This document shows, one piece after another, positions 1 to 8,616 of a stretch of DNA of 64,000 nt. Made by a program: the position numbers and the translations under genes. The notes below the pieces were generated by a model. It did not search any database and was not told where the DNA came from. It saw only the letters and a list, made by a program, of their open reading frames with translations. Position 1 is the first letter of the stretch; the number at the start of each line of letters is the position of its first letter. This stretch comes from Amycolatopsis sp. WQ 127309 (lineage in GTDB: Bacteria; Actinomycetota; Actinomycetes; Mycobacteriales; Pseudonocardiaceae): positions 62,001 through 126,000 of the forward strand of contig NZ_CP095481.1 in NCBI RefSeq assembly GCF_023023025.1. Reading direction: 5' to 3'.

Positions 1-562
1 CGTCCACCTTGGGGTGGGCCATCATGTCGCCGACCAGTGTGCCGAGGAAGTCCTCGGCGCCCAGCGTCTCCAGGGAGAGCGGGTCGACGCCGTACGGCGA
101 GCCGCACAGGTACCAGGTGGCGAGGATGCGGCCGCGGTGGAAGACGACGTCGGTGTTGGCGTTGTCCTTCAGCCCCAGGCCGTGGCCGTTGCCGAACGGG
201 TTGCCCTTCGGGTTCTCCATGACGCCGGTCCAGAGGCCCTTGCCGGCTTCAGACTCGGCCTCGAAGGCCTTGGTGCGGACCCAGCGGTTGCGGTAGCGGG
301 CCTTGCCGTTCTCCAGGTGGACGGCGTGGATCATGCCGTCGCCGTCGAACCAGTGGTAGCGGCCTTCCGGGGCGAACCGCGGGTTGGGGCCGTTGCGCAG
401 GTAGACGCCGTTGAGGTCCTTCGGGATCTCGCCGATGACCTGCAGGTCTTCGGCGTCGATCTCGGTGCCGACCGGGGCGTAGACGCCCAGGAGGTAGGGG
501 TTGGCCTCGTCGCCGTCCGCCGTCCGGGCCACCATCAGCGGCTGTTCGGAGGTGCTGGTCAT
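1..562 (-). CDS. carotenoid oxygenase family protein, C-terminus beyond window
   Basis: The N-terminal 187 codons of a carotenoid/stilbene cleavage oxygenase (RPE65/CCD family); the rest lies left of base 1. The family uses a non-haem iron held by four histidines to cleave C=C bonds in apocarotenoids or stilbenes. Visible hallmarks are YLRNGPNPRF at about residues 54-63 and FDGDGMIHAV at 72-81, the usual first-blade motifs. The ATG at 562 follows a GGAGAAG ribosome site. It is divergent from the HxlR-type gene at 699 across a shared promoter with repeated operators, so that regulator probably controls it. The iron ligands are outside the window, so activity and substrate cannot be judged. Confidence 0.9.
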   Translation of the reverse strand, partial: MTSTSEQPLMVARTADGDEANPYLLGVYAPVGTEIDAEDLQVIGEIPKDLNGVYLRNGPNPRFAPEGRYHWFDGDGMIHAVHLENGKARYRNRWVRTKAFEAESEAGKGLWTGVMENPKGNPFGNGHGLGLKDNANTDVVFHRGRILATWYLCGSPYGVDPLSLETLGAEDFLGTLVGDMMAHPKVD

Positions 563-611
563 CGGGCTTCTCCCTGGTTCTCGGGCTCACCGCGCTGGCT
601 GATGGAGACGA

Positions 612-671
612 GACTATGATTTGTGTAGCCAGGTGTCAATAGGCTTCTTTTCCTGTAGCCAGGTGTACGCT
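612..671. promoter_or_regulatory. divergent promoter with two copies of a 13-base operator
   Basis: TGTAGCCAGGTGT occurs at 624-636 and again at 654-666, exactly 30 bases (about three helical turns) apart. On the minus strand TTGACA (640-635) and TAGTCT (617-612) are separated by 17 bases, a good promoter for the carotenoid oxygenase; the first repeat overlaps its -35 box. Inferred to be the binding site of the neighbouring two-domain HxlR regulator. Confidence 0.65.
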
Positions 672-698
672 GGGCGCCGATGTAACAAGGGGGAACAC

Positions 699-1655
699 GT
701 GACGGAAGCGACTGCACAGCGGGTGCGCCCAGCGGGCGATCCGCTCCGCAGGGCACTCGAACTGGTCGGTGACCAGTGGACGCTGCTGATCCTGCAGAGC
801 CTCTTCCTGCGCTTCCGGCGGTACGAAGAGCTGCGCCTGCGCCTCGGCATCTCGCCGACCGCGCTTTCCGGGCGCCTGCGCGACATGGTGGAAGCGGGCC
901 TGCTCACGCGCGTGCCGTACCGGGACGCCCGCCGGACCCGGCACGAGTACCGGCTCACCGAGCGGGGCCTCGAGCTGTGGCCGCTGCTGATCTCCATCTG
1001 GGCCTGGGAGCGCGAGTGGGTCGACGGCCGCCGCGAGGTGCTGCCGACGCTGATCCACCTCGACTGCGAGCTGACTACATCAGCGCCCCTCGGGTGCGGC
1101 GCCTGCGGCCGCCGCGTGGACGCGCGCGACGTCCGCGCCGAACGCCTCGACAGCACCGGCGTCGCCGCCGCGACGGCGTCCAAGCGCTTTCGCCGCAAGG
1201 ACGCCGAAGGTCTGGCCGGCGACCCGCTGATGTTCTTCCCGGACACGATGGAACTGCTCGGCGACCGCTGGTCGACCGGGCTGCTGGTGTCGGCGCTGCT
1301 CGGCGCGCGGCACTTCTCGGAGTTCGAACGCGAGCTGGGCATCGGGCCGAGCGTGCTGTCGGCCCGGCTGAGCAAGCTCGTCGAGGTCGGCGTGCTGCGC
1401 ACGGGCACGGCGGCCACGCGCACGGACGCGCGTGACTACCGGATGACGGCGAAGGGCCTGGCGTTCTTCCCCGCACTGGCGTTCATCGCCGAGTGGTCGC
1501 GCGGGTTCGAGGTCACCGGCCAGGAGCCCGACATCACGCTGAACCACGTCGAATGCGGCAACCGGCTGCGGCCGATGCTCCTGTGCGACCATTGCGGCCG
1601 TCCCCTGACCCGCAAGTCGGTGCAGTTCGGCGGAGTACCGACGCCCAAACGGTGA
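699..1655 (+). CDS. tandem HxlR-type winged-helix transcriptional regulator
   Basis: A 318-residue protein built from two HxlR winged-helix units in series. The first (about residues 10-95) contains LELVGDQWTLLIL and GISPTALSGRL; the second (about 180-270) contains MELLGDRWSTGLLV and GIGPSVLSARL. Each is followed by a CxxCG knuckle (CGACG, CDHCG), suggesting a small metal or structural element repeated with the domain. Family HxlR proteins are about 110 residues and dimerise; this looks like a fused dimer. The GTG at 699 is chosen because AAGGGGGAA precedes it; an upstream in-frame ATG at 621 would run through the operator. It probably regulates itself and the divergent carotenoid oxygenase. 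Confidence 0.85.
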   Translation: MTEATAQRVRPAGDPLRRALELVGDQWTLLILQSLFLRFRRYEELRLRLGISPTALSGRLRDMVEAGLLTRVPYRDARRTRHEYRLTERGLELWPLLISIWAWEREWVDGRREVLPTLIHLDCELTTSAPLGCGACGRRVDARDVRAERLDSTGVAAATASKRFRRKDAEGLAGDPLMFFPDTMELLGDRWSTGLLVSALLGARHFSEFERELGIGPSVLSARLSKLVEVGVLRTGTAATRTDARDYRMTAKGLAFFPALAFIAEWSRGFEVTGQEPDITLNHVECGNRLRPMLLCDHCGRPLTRKSVQFGGVPTPKR

Positions 1656-1737
1656 CGGCGTGACCTAATCGACTCGCCATTCGCTCCGGCCACTGCCAGG
1701 CTGGAGTGGTCACACGTCGTCAGTTCCGGAGGTAAGC

Positions 1738-1926
1738 ATGAGTGAACCGAATCCCTCGCCCAGCGGCGAGGAGGAGGACGACGTCAAGCGCAAGTTCCGC
1801 GAGGCGCTCGAGCGCAAGCAGGCGCACGCGCGCTCCGGTGCGTCGAACGAGAGCGGTGGCGGCAAGAACCAGCACGCCCACGGCCCGGCGGCGAACAAGC
1901 GCACGTTCCGGCGCAAGAGCGGCTGA
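1738..1926 (+). CDS. DUF5302 family small protein
   Basis: A 62-residue, highly charged protein with an acidic N-terminus (GEEEDDVKRKF) and a basic Gly/Lys/Arg C-terminus (NKRTFRRKSG). It matches the actinobacterial DUF5302 family in length and pattern; function is unknown. A strong GGAGG site sits seven bases before the ATG and a rho-independent-type hairpin follows the stop, so it appears to be a monocistronic, well-translated gene. No cysteine, no membrane segment; likely disordered and possibly nucleic-acid binding because of its charge, which is inference only. Confidence 0.85.
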   Translation: MSEPNPSPSGEEEDDVKRKFREALERKQAHARSGASNESGGGKNQHAHGPAANKRTFRRKSG

Positions 1927-1937
1927 GATCTCGCCGC

Positions 1938-1971
1938 CGAAGGCCCCCACCGCTCGCGGTGGGGGCCTTCG
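1938..1971 (+). terminator. stem-loop terminator after DUF5302
   Basis: CGAAGGCCCCCACCG and CGGTGGGGGCCTTCG form a perfect 15-base stem with a CTCG loop. No clear U-tract follows, as is usual in GC-rich actinomycetes. Confidence 0.8.
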
Positions 1972-2033
1972 GCGTGTTCCGGGGATTTCCCGTGTCTTCG
2001 CTCCGAGCGACACCGCCCCGCACGCGCCCCGGA

Positions 2034-2039
2034 TACCGT
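2034..2039 (+). promoter_or_regulatory. -10 box of a probable leaderless promoter
   Basis: TACCGT lies six bases before the ATG of the alditol oxidase gene, the spacing expected if transcription starts at or next to the start codon. Confidence 0.5.
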
Positions 2040-2045
2040 GCGGAG

Positions 2046-3278
2046 ATGAAGAACTGGGCGGGCAACCACCACTTCGCCGCGGACCGGATCGCCCGGCCGT
2101 CGAGTGTCGACGAGCTGCAGAAGCTGGTGGCGGACGCACCGAAGGTCAAGGCGCTGGGCACCCGGCACTCCTTCAACGACGTCGCCGACTTCCCCGGTGG
2201 TGTCCTGGTCGACCTGGCCGGCCTCGACGTCCCCACGGTCGTCGACGCCGCCGCGGCCACGGTCACCGTCGGCGCGGCGACCCGGTACGGCGACCTCGTC
2301 GAGGCCGTCGACGAAGCCGGGTTCGCTCTGGAGAACCTCGCGTCGCTGCCGCACTGCACGGTCGCCGGCAGCGTCGCCACCGCCACCCACGGATCCGGCG
2401 AGCGGGTCCGCAACCTCTCGGCGGCGGTGTCCGGCCTCGAGCTGGTCACCGCCGACGGCACGCTGCGCCGCTACACCCGCTCGCAAGACCCGGAGATCTT
2501 CCCCGGCCTGGTGGTCAACCTCGGTGCGCTCGGCGTCGTCACGCGGGTGACCCTCGACCTCGCGCCGTCGTTCTCGGTGCAGCAGGACGGGTTCGTGGCG
2601 ATCCCGTGGTCGTCGGTGCTCGACGGCTTCGACGAGCTGCAGGCCGCCGGCTACAGCGTGAGCCTGTTCACCCCTTGGGTTGGCGAGACCGCGGGCCTGG
2701 TCCTGCTCAAACGCCGTGTCGCCCCGGGCGCGAGCGTGCCCGAGCTGAGCGAGTTCCACGGCGGGACGCGGATGACTTCGCCGCCGGGCGCGAACTTCAC
2801 CGACTGGGGTGTGCCGGGGCCCTGGCACCACCGGCTGCCGCACTTCCGGCTGGACTCCGTGCCCAGCATCGGCGAAGAGCTGCAGTCGGAGTTCTTCGTG
2901 CCCCGCGCGGACGCCGTCGCCGCGCTGAGGGAGATCCGCGCGCTCGGCGAGCAGCTGGCCACGGCCCTGCACGTGTCCGAGATCCGCACGGTCGCCGGCG
3001 ACGACCTGTGGCTGAGCCCGTGCCACGGCGGGGACCGCGTCGGCATCCACTTCACCTGGCAGCCGAAGCCGGACGCGGTCGCGGCGCTGCTGCCGCTGAT
3101 CCAGGAGCGGCTGGCCCCCTTCGGCGCCCGGCCGCACTGGGGGAAGGTCTTCCACGGCGACGGGTGGGCCGCCGAGCGCTACCCGGAGCTGCCGCGGTTC
3201 CGGGCGCTGGCCGGGGAGCTCGACCCGCGGGGCGCCTTCCGCAGCCCGTACCTGCGCAGGCACGTCTTCGGGGAGTAG
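2046..3278 (+). CDS. alditol (xylitol) oxidase-like FAD protein
   Basis: A 410-residue FAD-linked oxidase of the vanillyl-alcohol-oxidase fold. An FAD_binding_4 domain (about residues 12-175) carries GTRHSFND, where His41 matches the histidine that binds FAD covalently in Streptomyces AldO, and GSVATATHGSG further on. The C-terminal half has the D-arabinono-lactone-oxidase-type substrate domain ending HWGKVFHGD and FRSPYLRRHVFG. The family oxidises polyols such as xylitol or sorbitol to aldoses with release of H2O2. No signal peptide is seen, so it is probably cytoplasmic. The ATG at 2046 begins directly at the conserved N-terminus (KNWAGNHHF). Convergent with the metallo-hydrolase gene, which ends one base away. 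Confidence 0.88.
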   Translation: MKNWAGNHHFAADRIARPSSVDELQKLVADAPKVKALGTRHSFNDVADFPGGVLVDLAGLDVPTVVDAAAATVTVGAATRYGDLVEAVDEAGFALENLASLPHCTVAGSVATATHGSGERVRNLSAAVSGLELVTADGTLRRYTRSQDPEIFPGLVVNLGALGVVTRVTLDLAPSFSVQQDGFVAIPWSSVLDGFDELQAAGYSVSLFTPWVGETAGLVLLKRRVAPGASVPELSEFHGGTRMTSPPGANFTDWGVPGPWHHRLPHFRLDSVPSIGEELQSEFFVPRADAVAALREIRALGEQLATALHVSEIRTVAGDDLWLSPCHGGDRVGIHFTWQPKPDAVAALLPLIQERLAPFGARPHWGKVFHGDGWAAERYPELPRFRALAGELDPRGAFRSPYLRRHVFGE

Positions 3279-3279
3279 C

Positions 3280-4227
3280 TCACGGCGTGAACGAGCCCAG
3301 GTGGTCCAGCACCACGAACGCGCTCCCCGGGCTCGCCGCCGTCACCGCCGCGCGCAGGATCTCCAGGCCGCCGTTGGGGTCCTTCGCCTGGCCCAGCGGG
3401 AGGTCGAAGTCGTCCCAGTGCGTGGGGGCGACGTAGCGCGGGTGGCCCAGGGTGCGCAGCAGCCGGGGTACGTACTGCGTCACCTTCGCGCCGCCCGCCG
3501 GGACCAGGACGACGTCCGGGCGCAGGCCGGCCAGCTCGGACTCGACGTAGTTCGAGCCGCCGAAGTCCAGGACGCTCGCGCCGCCGCCCGTCACCTGGTA
3601 GGCCAGCGTGCCACCCTCGTAGAGGTCCTCGATGACCTTCGGCTTGTCACGCCGCGACAACGGGCGCGAGCCGGGGAACGGCACCCGCGCCCGGTCGCCC
3701 GTCGCCGAGTGCAGGGACCGGAAGATCCGGATCGAGTAGCCGTCGAAGGTCAGGTCCTCGCCGCCGTGCGCGATCGCGAGCTGGTCCTCCGGGGCGCCGA
3801 GGGCGGCCATGAGACTCAAATGGGTTTCGGTGCCGAAGACCGTCGCGCCGGTGCGTTTGGCCAGGTAGGGGACGTCGGTGAGGTGGTCGTAGTGGCCGTG
3901 GGTGACGAGGATGTGGTCCGCGCGCAACTCGCCGCGGTCGAGGTAAGCGTCGATCAGCGCCTCGTTCACCGACAGCGGCGTCTTCGGGTCCGCGCCCTGC
4001 GGGGTGTACGTCCCGGTCTTGAACCGGGTCAGCCACGGGTCGATGAGGATGGTCTTCGTGCCGGCCGAGCCCGGCACGCGGATCTCCCAGCTGTTGTTCC
4101 CCCACCACCGCAACGTCATCCGCGACGTCCTCCTGGTGGCGGCCGAAGCCGTCGATACCCCGGCGAGGATCGTGGCCGCCGCCGCGCCCGCGCCGAACAG
4201 CCCGCGTCTGCTGAGTCCTGTGTCCAT
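3280..4227 (-). CDS. Tat-exported metallo-beta-lactamase-fold hydrolase
   Basis: A 315-residue MBL-fold protein. The N-terminus has SRRGLFGAGAAAA, a twin-arginine signal, with likely cleavage after ASAA near residue 30. The metal site HGHYDH sits in HILVTHGHYDH (about 106-116), followed by further histidines and a C-terminal LDHLGSF. It resembles UlaG / NAPE-PLD-type members of the superfamily rather than true beta-lactamases; substrate unknown. It is divergent from a LysR regulator across 84 bases that contain a palindrome, the standard arrangement for LysR control. It ends one base from the alditol oxidase stop. Confidence 0.85.
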   Translation of the reverse strand: MDTGLSRRGLFGAGAAAATILAGVSTASAATRRTSRMTLRWWGNNSWEIRVPGSAGTKTILIDPWLTRFKTGTYTPQGADPKTPLSVNEALIDAYLDRGELRADHILVTHGHYDHLTDVPYLAKRTGATVFGTETHLSLMAALGAPEDQLAIAHGGEDLTFDGYSIRIFRSLHSATGDRARVPFPGSRPLSRRDKPKVIEDLYEGGTLAYQVTGGGASVLDFGGSNYVESELAGLRPDVVLVPAGGAKVTQYVPRLLRTLGHPRYVAPTHWDDFDLPLGQAKDPNGGLEILRAAVTAASPGSAFVVLDHLGSFTP

Positions 4228-4279
4228 GGCCGCCACCCGATCACGGGTCCGGCGCCGCTGTCCAAGATCGATCCGTCGG

Positions 4280-4311
4280 CATATCGATATGTAAACAGCT
4301 ATCATCGCAGC
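4280..4311. promoter_or_regulatory. LysR operator and start-proximal promoter
   Basis: CATATCGATATG (4280-4291) is a perfect 12-base palindrome in the divergent gap between the MBL gene and the LysR gene. TATCAT (4300-4305) stands six bases before the LysR GTG and fits a leaderless -10 box. The palindrome is the natural candidate for autoregulation. Confidence 0.6.
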
Positions 4312-5256
4312 GTGGACCACCTCCGTTCGCTGCGGTACTTCCTCGTCGTCGCCGAGGAACTGCACTTCGGGCACGCCGCGGACCGGCTCGGCATCGCGCA
4401 GCCGCCGTTGAGCCAGCGGATCAAACGCCTCGAAGCCGAGCTGGGCGCGAAGCTGTTCGACCGCGGCCGCCGCGTCACGCTGACCGAGGCCGGCGAGGTG
4501 CTGCGGACCGAGGCCCGGGACCTCCTCGCGCGCTGGGAGCGGATGACGTCGCTGGTCGCGAAGGCCGAGCGCGGCGAGCTGGACGCCCTGCGCGCGGGCG
4601 TGCCGCCGGAGCTGCCGGGCCGGGTGCTGGCCACGATCCTCACGGCGTTCGCCGAGCGGTGCCCCGGCGTCCGCCTCGACCTGCAGGAGCTGACCACCGC
4701 CGAGCAGACCCGGCTGCTGGCCGACCGCGAACTCGACGCGGGGCTGCTGCAGCTGCCGGTCGACGTCGTCGGGCTCGACCTCGGCCCCGCGATCGACACA
4801 CCCCTGGGCGTGCTCCTCCCCCGCGACTCGCCGCTGGCCCGCGCTTCGTCGCTGGCGCTGGCCGACCTGGCGGGCGAGGGCCTGGTGCACGCCCCACGAG
4901 CGGCGGCGCCCGGCAGCTACGACGCACTGCTGCGCACGTGCTGGGAGCACGGCTTCCGCCCGGCGGCGGTGCGGCACGCACGCAACCCGGAGTTCGCGCT
5001 GGGCCTGGTCCTGGCCGGGCACGGCGTCGCGTTCGAACCGACCGCGCGCAAGGAACCGCGTGTGGTGTGGCGGCCGCTGCGGGAGCAACTGGACGCGCGG
5101 ATGGCGTTCGCCTGGCCGTCGTCGAGCCCGCACCCGCAGGCGGCGACGCTGGCGGACATCGCGGCGGAGGTGCTGCGGGACGACGGGGTCTCACGGATCG
5201 TGCCCCCGGATCCGAGCGGCGCCCGGCCATGGGACGTCTTCTACGACCGCGGCTGA
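4312..5256 (+). CDS. LysR-family transcriptional regulator
   Basis: A 314-residue LysR regulator. The winged helix-turn-helix occupies residues 1-60 (LRYFLVVAEELHFGHAAD, PPLSQRIKRLE), followed by the linker helix and a periplasmic-binding-like co-inducer domain (about 88-290). The GTG at 4312 places the conserved MDHLRSLRYF-type N-terminus at residue 1. Length is slightly above the family's usual 300 because of a C-terminal tail (GARPWDVFYD). It probably controls the divergent Tat-exported MBL protein. The effector cannot be told from sequence. Confidence 0.9.
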   Translation: MDHLRSLRYFLVVAEELHFGHAADRLGIAQPPLSQRIKRLEAELGAKLFDRGRRVTLTEAGEVLRTEARDLLARWERMTSLVAKAERGELDALRAGVPPELPGRVLATILTAFAERCPGVRLDLQELTTAEQTRLLADRELDAGLLQLPVDVVGLDLGPAIDTPLGVLLPRDSPLARASSLALADLAGEGLVHAPRAAAPGSYDALLRTCWEHGFRPAAVRHARNPEFALGLVLAGHGVAFEPTARKEPRVVWRPLREQLDARMAFAWPSSSPHPQAATLADIAAEVLRDDGVSRIVPPDPSGARPWDVFYDRG

Positions 5257-5333
5257 CGACGGCAGTCCCCCACCCATCCCTGGGGGGCGTCCCCTGTCCA
5301 GTCTATCGGCGGGCCCCGACGAGACCGCTCGGA

Positions 5334-5383
5334 AAGCCGCTGAGCGGCTTGGTTGTCCACATCACGACGAGGCTGTGGACAAC
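5334..5383. repeat. hairpins between convergent genes, one made of paired DnaA-box-like sequences
   Basis: GTTGTCCACA (5352-5361) and TGTGGACAAC (5374-5383) form a perfect 10-base stem with a 12-base loop. Each arm contains TTGTCCACA, which equals the actinobacterial DnaA-box consensus. Just left, AAGCCGCT/AGCGGCTT (5334-5350) makes a second, tight palindrome. The location between the stops of LysR (5256) and the beta-lactamase-like gene (5386) also suits a bidirectional terminator. Confidence 0.6.
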
Positions 5384-5385
5384 AG

Positions 5386-6189
5386 CTACGAGCGCAGCTG
5401 ATCCACCGCGGCCCGGGCTGCGTCGCCGATGGCTCGGTCAATGTCCGGGCGGCGCAACGTTTCCGCTCCGCCTACCGTGAACACCGCGATCGCGTACGAC
5501 ACTCCGTCCGGGTAGGTCGCGATGCCGATCTCGTTGCGGATGCCCGGCATCGTGCCCGTCTTGGCCGCCACCGCGACGTCGGCCGGGAAGCCCGCCGTCA
5601 GGCGGTGCCAGCTGACCTGCGCCGAAAGCCACTCGCGGACCTGGGCGCCGGCGACGTCGTCGCTCCAGATCGCCGACAGCAGGCCGGTCATCTCGCGTGG
5701 GGTGCTTGCCGTGGTACGCAGGGGATCCAGGGCTCGCAGCGGAACGCCCGCCGACGTGTCCTCGATGATCGTGCGCAGCAGGTCGCGTGGGGCGCCGATG
5801 ATCGTCGTGCGGGTCAGGCCCAGCTCGGCCAGCAGTGACCGGACGTTCTCCACGCCGACGCGGTCGAACAGCAGGTCCGCGGCCGTGTTGTCGGACACCG
5901 ACAACGCCAGCAACGCCGCGTCCCGCAGGCTGTACGAAACGTCGTCGGCGAAGCCGGCCGAGCCGCTGCCGCCCAGGCGGTCCGCGGCCGTGGCCCGGAC
6001 GCGGTCCGTCGGGTCGAGCAGGCCCGCCTCGACCTGGCGGGCGAACTCGAACGCCAGCGCCACCTTCACCACCGACGCCAGGACGACCGGCTCATCGGCG
6101 TCCACACCCACACAAGCGGAGGAACCGAGGCGGCGGACGTGCAGGAAACCCCGCACGCCCACCGCCTCGAACAGAGAAGAAAGACTCAC
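5386..6189 (-). CDS. class A beta-lactamase-like serine hydrolase without signal peptide
   Basis: A 267-residue member of the serine beta-lactamase/penicillin-binding fold. The three catalytic motifs are present: SxxK (Ser39-Val-Val-Lys42), SDN (99-101) and KTG (210-212). No Glu-xx-Leu-Asn omega-loop motif is evident between the second and third motifs, so the deacylation residue of true class A enzymes seems to be missing. There is no signal peptide or lipobox, unlike normal beta-lactamases. The GTG start overlaps the stop of valine dehydrogenase by four bases (GTGA), so translation is probably coupled. It may be an intracellular esterase or peptidase rather than a resistance gene. Confidence 0.8.
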   Translation of the reverse strand: MSLSSLFEAVGVRGFLHVRRLGSSACVGVDADEPVVLASVVKVALAFEFARQVEAGLLDPTDRVRATAADRLGGSGSAGFADDVSYSLRDAALLALSVSDNTAADLLFDRVGVENVRSLLAELGLTRTTIIGAPRDLLRTIIEDTSAGVPLRALDPLRTTASTPREMTGLLSAIWSDDVAGAQVREWLSAQVSWHRLTAGFPADVAVAAKTGTMPGIRNEIGIATYPDGVSYAIAVFTVGGAETLRRPDIDRAIGDAARAAVDQLRS

Positions 6190-7259
6190 ACGGTCATGAT
6201 GGACCGCAGCCGGCCGACCTCCGCCATCCGCCGCTCGGCGAGCCGGTCGGCCGCCGTCGCCGGGGGGACGCCGTCGGCGTCGGCCAGCGCGAACACGGCC
6301 TTCGTCGTGTCGAAGATCGCCGTGGTCTTGCGCTTGGCGCGCGCGAAGTCGAACCCGTGGCGCTCGTCGTCGACCTGGATCACGCCGCCCGCGTTGACCA
6401 GGTAGTCCGGCGCGTACAGCACGCCGCGGTCGGCGAGCTGCTTGTCGACGCCCGCGTGCGCGAGCTGGTTGTTGGCCGCGCCGCAGACGATGCGCGCGCC
6501 CAGCACCGGCACGGTGTCGTCGTTCAGCACGCCGCCCAACGCGCACGGCGCGAAGACGTCCAGCTCGGCGCGCAGCAGGGTGTCCACATCGGACACGGCC
6601 TTGACGTCCGGGTACAGCGCGAGAGTGCGCTCGATGGCGGGCGCGTAGACGTCGGTGATCGTCACCTGCGCCCCGGCCTCGACCAGATGGCCGACGAGGA
6701 TGTGCCCGACCTTGCCGACGCCGGCCACGCCGACACGCTTGCCGGCCAGGTCCGGGCTGCCCCAGAGGTGCTCGGCCGAGGCCCGCATGCCCTGGAAGAC
6801 GCCGAACGCGGTCAGCACGGACGAGTCGCCGGCGCCGCCGTCTTCGGGCGAACGGCCGGTGACGAACCGGGACTCGCGCGCCACGACGTCCATGTCGTGC
6901 ACGTACGTGCCCACGTCGCAAGCGGTAATGTAACGGCCGCCCAGGGACTGCACGAAGCGCCCGTACGCGCGCAGCAGCGCTTCGGACTTGAGCGTCTTCG
7001 GGTCGCCGAGGATGACGGCCTTGCCGCCGCCGAGGTCGAGCCCGGCCAGCGCGTTCTTGTACGCCATGCCCTTCGACAGCGCGAGCACGTCGTCGAGCGC
7101 GTCGGCTTCGGTGGCGTAGGGGTGGAAGCGCGTCCCGCCCAGTGCGGGACCGAGCGCCGTGGAGTAGATGCCGATGATGGCCTTCAGGCCACTGGCTTCG
7201 TCGTGGCAGTACACGACCTGTTCGTGCCCGGAGCTCCGGGCGAACACTCCTTCGGTCAC
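6186..7259 (-). CDS. vdh: valine dehydrogenase (NAD-dependent)
   Basis: A 357-residue Leu/Val/Phe dehydrogenase, closest in feel to the Streptomyces Vdh that starts branched-chain amino-acid breakdown and supplies acyl-CoA precursors. Residues 38-48 ([11 protein letters not shown]) and the catalytic lysine region [17 protein letters not shown] (64-80) are intact; the Rossmann motif GVAGVGKVG follows at about 177-185, then CGAANNQLA. The GTG at 7259 is preferred because AAAGGAG lies eight bases upstream; longer starts (to 7349) lack a ribosome site. A 163-base gap separates it from kynureninase upstream, so it has its own promoter, and its stop overlaps the start of the beta-lactamase-like gene. 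Confidence 0.92.
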   Translation of the reverse strand: MTEGVFARSSGHEQVVYCHDEASGLKAIIGIYSTALGPALGGTRFHPYATEADALDDVLALSKGMAYKNALAGLDLGGGKAVILGDPKTLKSEALLRAYGRFVQSLGGRYITACDVGTYVHDMDVVARESRFVTGRSPEDGGAGDSSVLTAFGVFQGMRASAEHLWGSPDLAGKRVGVAGVGKVGHILVGHLVEAGAQVTITDVYAPAIERTLALYPDVKAVSDVDTLLRAELDVFAPCALGGVLNDDTVPVLGARIVCGAANNQLAHAGVDKQLADRGVLYAPDYLVNAGGVIQVDDERHGFDFARAKRKTTAIFDTTKAVFALADADGVPPATAADRLAERRMAEVGRLRSIMTV

Positions 7260-7422
7260 GGTGGTGACTCCTTTGTCTCCCGCGTCCGGTTCGTGGCCGG
7301 GACGCGCTTCGATGGTTGACGGGACCGAACGCGGAGGTCGTCCGCCCACGGGTTCCCGGCATCAACCTAGATCGCCGCCGCTCGCCGGACCAGTACAGGT
7401 CCCGCGATACGGACCGGTAATC

Positions 7423-8616
7423 TCAGCCGCGCACCACCGCGCCGAGCGTGCCCATCGCCGTCTCCAGCTGTGTGTCGGAGAGGTACGGCGCCGGGCCGAA
7501 GCGCAGGTACGGCCCCCGGCTGTCGGTGCGGACGCCCTGCGCGGCCAGCGCGGCCTGCAGCGCACCGGCGTCGGCGCACCGCAGCGAGAGGAAGCCGCCG
7601 AGCAGGCCGAGCGGCGTCTCGCGGTCGCGGGTGACGACGCCCTCGGGCAGCGCGAGCTTGTCGAAGACGTCCGCGAGCAGGCCCACCTGGTGCTGCGACA
7701 CCTCGCGCAGGAACGCCGGCGTGAGGCCCTGCTCGGCGAAGAACCGCTGGACGCGGGCGCCGCGGTAGTGGCTCGCCGGGTCGTAGGTGGCGCCGGCGAA
7801 CCGGTCCCCGCCCATGGCGTAGGCGACCCCGCCGGGCCGCCGTTCGTCGGCGAGCGCGCCGAACTCGGCGTACCAGCCGGTGATCACCGGCCGCAGCTCC
7901 TGGGCGTGCGCGGGCAGCCGGAGGAAGCAGTTGCCCTCGCCCAGCTGCAGGTACTTGTACCCGCCGCCGAGCACCCAGGCGTTGGTCAGGCCCAGGTCGT
8001 GCAGCGGGAACGGCACCACGCCGAGCGCGTGGTAGGCGTCGACGACCAGCTCGATCGAGCGGTCGCGGCAGACGTCGGCGAGGTGCGCGAGGCCCGGGAC
8101 CAGCCGGGACGTCTCGAAGAGCACGGCCGACACGAGCACCGCGGCCGTGTGGTCGTCGACCTCGGCGGCGACGCGCTCGGCCAGCGTCGTCACCGGTTCG
8201 ACCGGCACGCGCACGACCTCGACGCCCGCCTCTTCGAGGCGCGCGAGCTGACGGCGCAACGTGTGGAACTCGCCTTCGGTGGTCACCAGCCGTGGTCTTC
8301 GGGGCAGCTCCATCGCGGACAGGAACCGCAGCACCAGGTCGTGGGTGCTCGCGCCGAGCGCGTACTCGCCGTGCGGGTCGCCGAGCAGCAGGCGGAAGCC
8401 CGCGCGCAGCTCGTCGGCCTTCGCGAAGGCCCGCTCCCACTTCAGGTCGACGTCCCGGGCGGCGTCGGCGAAGGACTCGAGGAGCCCTTCTTCGGCGACG
8501 TCGGGCCAGGCCTGGTGCGAGTGCCCGGAAAGCAGGAGGCGTTCCCGCACCGAGAACCGCGTGTAGTGCGCGGCCAGGGCGTTCGAGTCCGCGCGGAGGT
8601 CGTCGAGCGAGGTCAC
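7423..8616 (-). CDS. kynU: kynureninase
   Basis: A 397-residue class V PLP enzyme. The PLP lysine lies in GGGYKYLQ (Lys221), the cofactor aspartate in VVDAYHALG (Asp193), and a kynureninase-like RFAGATYDPASHYR stretch follows. It would cleave kynurenine to anthranilate and alanine. The GTG at 8616 overlaps the stop of tryptophan 2,3-dioxygenase by four bases, so it is the third gene of the PaaX-kynA-kynU operon. Context with an aryl-CoA ligase across the divergent promoter says the anthranilate is degraded. Other class V aminotransferases are the alternative, but the neighbours make kynureninase likely. Confidence 0.88.
   Translation of the reverse strand: MTSLDDLRADSNALAAHYTRFSVRERLLLSGHSHQAWPDVAEEGLLESFADAARDVDLKWERAFAKADELRAGFRLLLGDPHGEYALGASTHDLVLRFLSAMELPRRPRLVTTEGEFHTLRRQLARLEEAGVEVVRVPVEPVTTLAERVAAEVDDHTAAVLVSAVLFETSRLVPGLAHLADVCRDRSIELVVDAYHALGVVPFPLHDLGLTNAWVLGGGYKYLQLGEGNCFLRLPAHAQELRPVITGWYAEFGALADERRPGGVAYAMGGDRFAGATYDPASHYRGARVQRFFAEQGLTPAFLREVSQHQVGLLADVFDKLALPEGVVTRDRETPLGLLGGFLSLRCADAGALQAALAAQGVRTDSRGPYLRFGPAPYLSDTQLETAMGTLGAVVRG

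Noticed and set aside
5386..6189. Secreted beta-lactamase resistance determinant
   Set aside because: No signal peptide or lipobox and no clear omega-loop glutamate; coupled to valine dehydrogenase instead.
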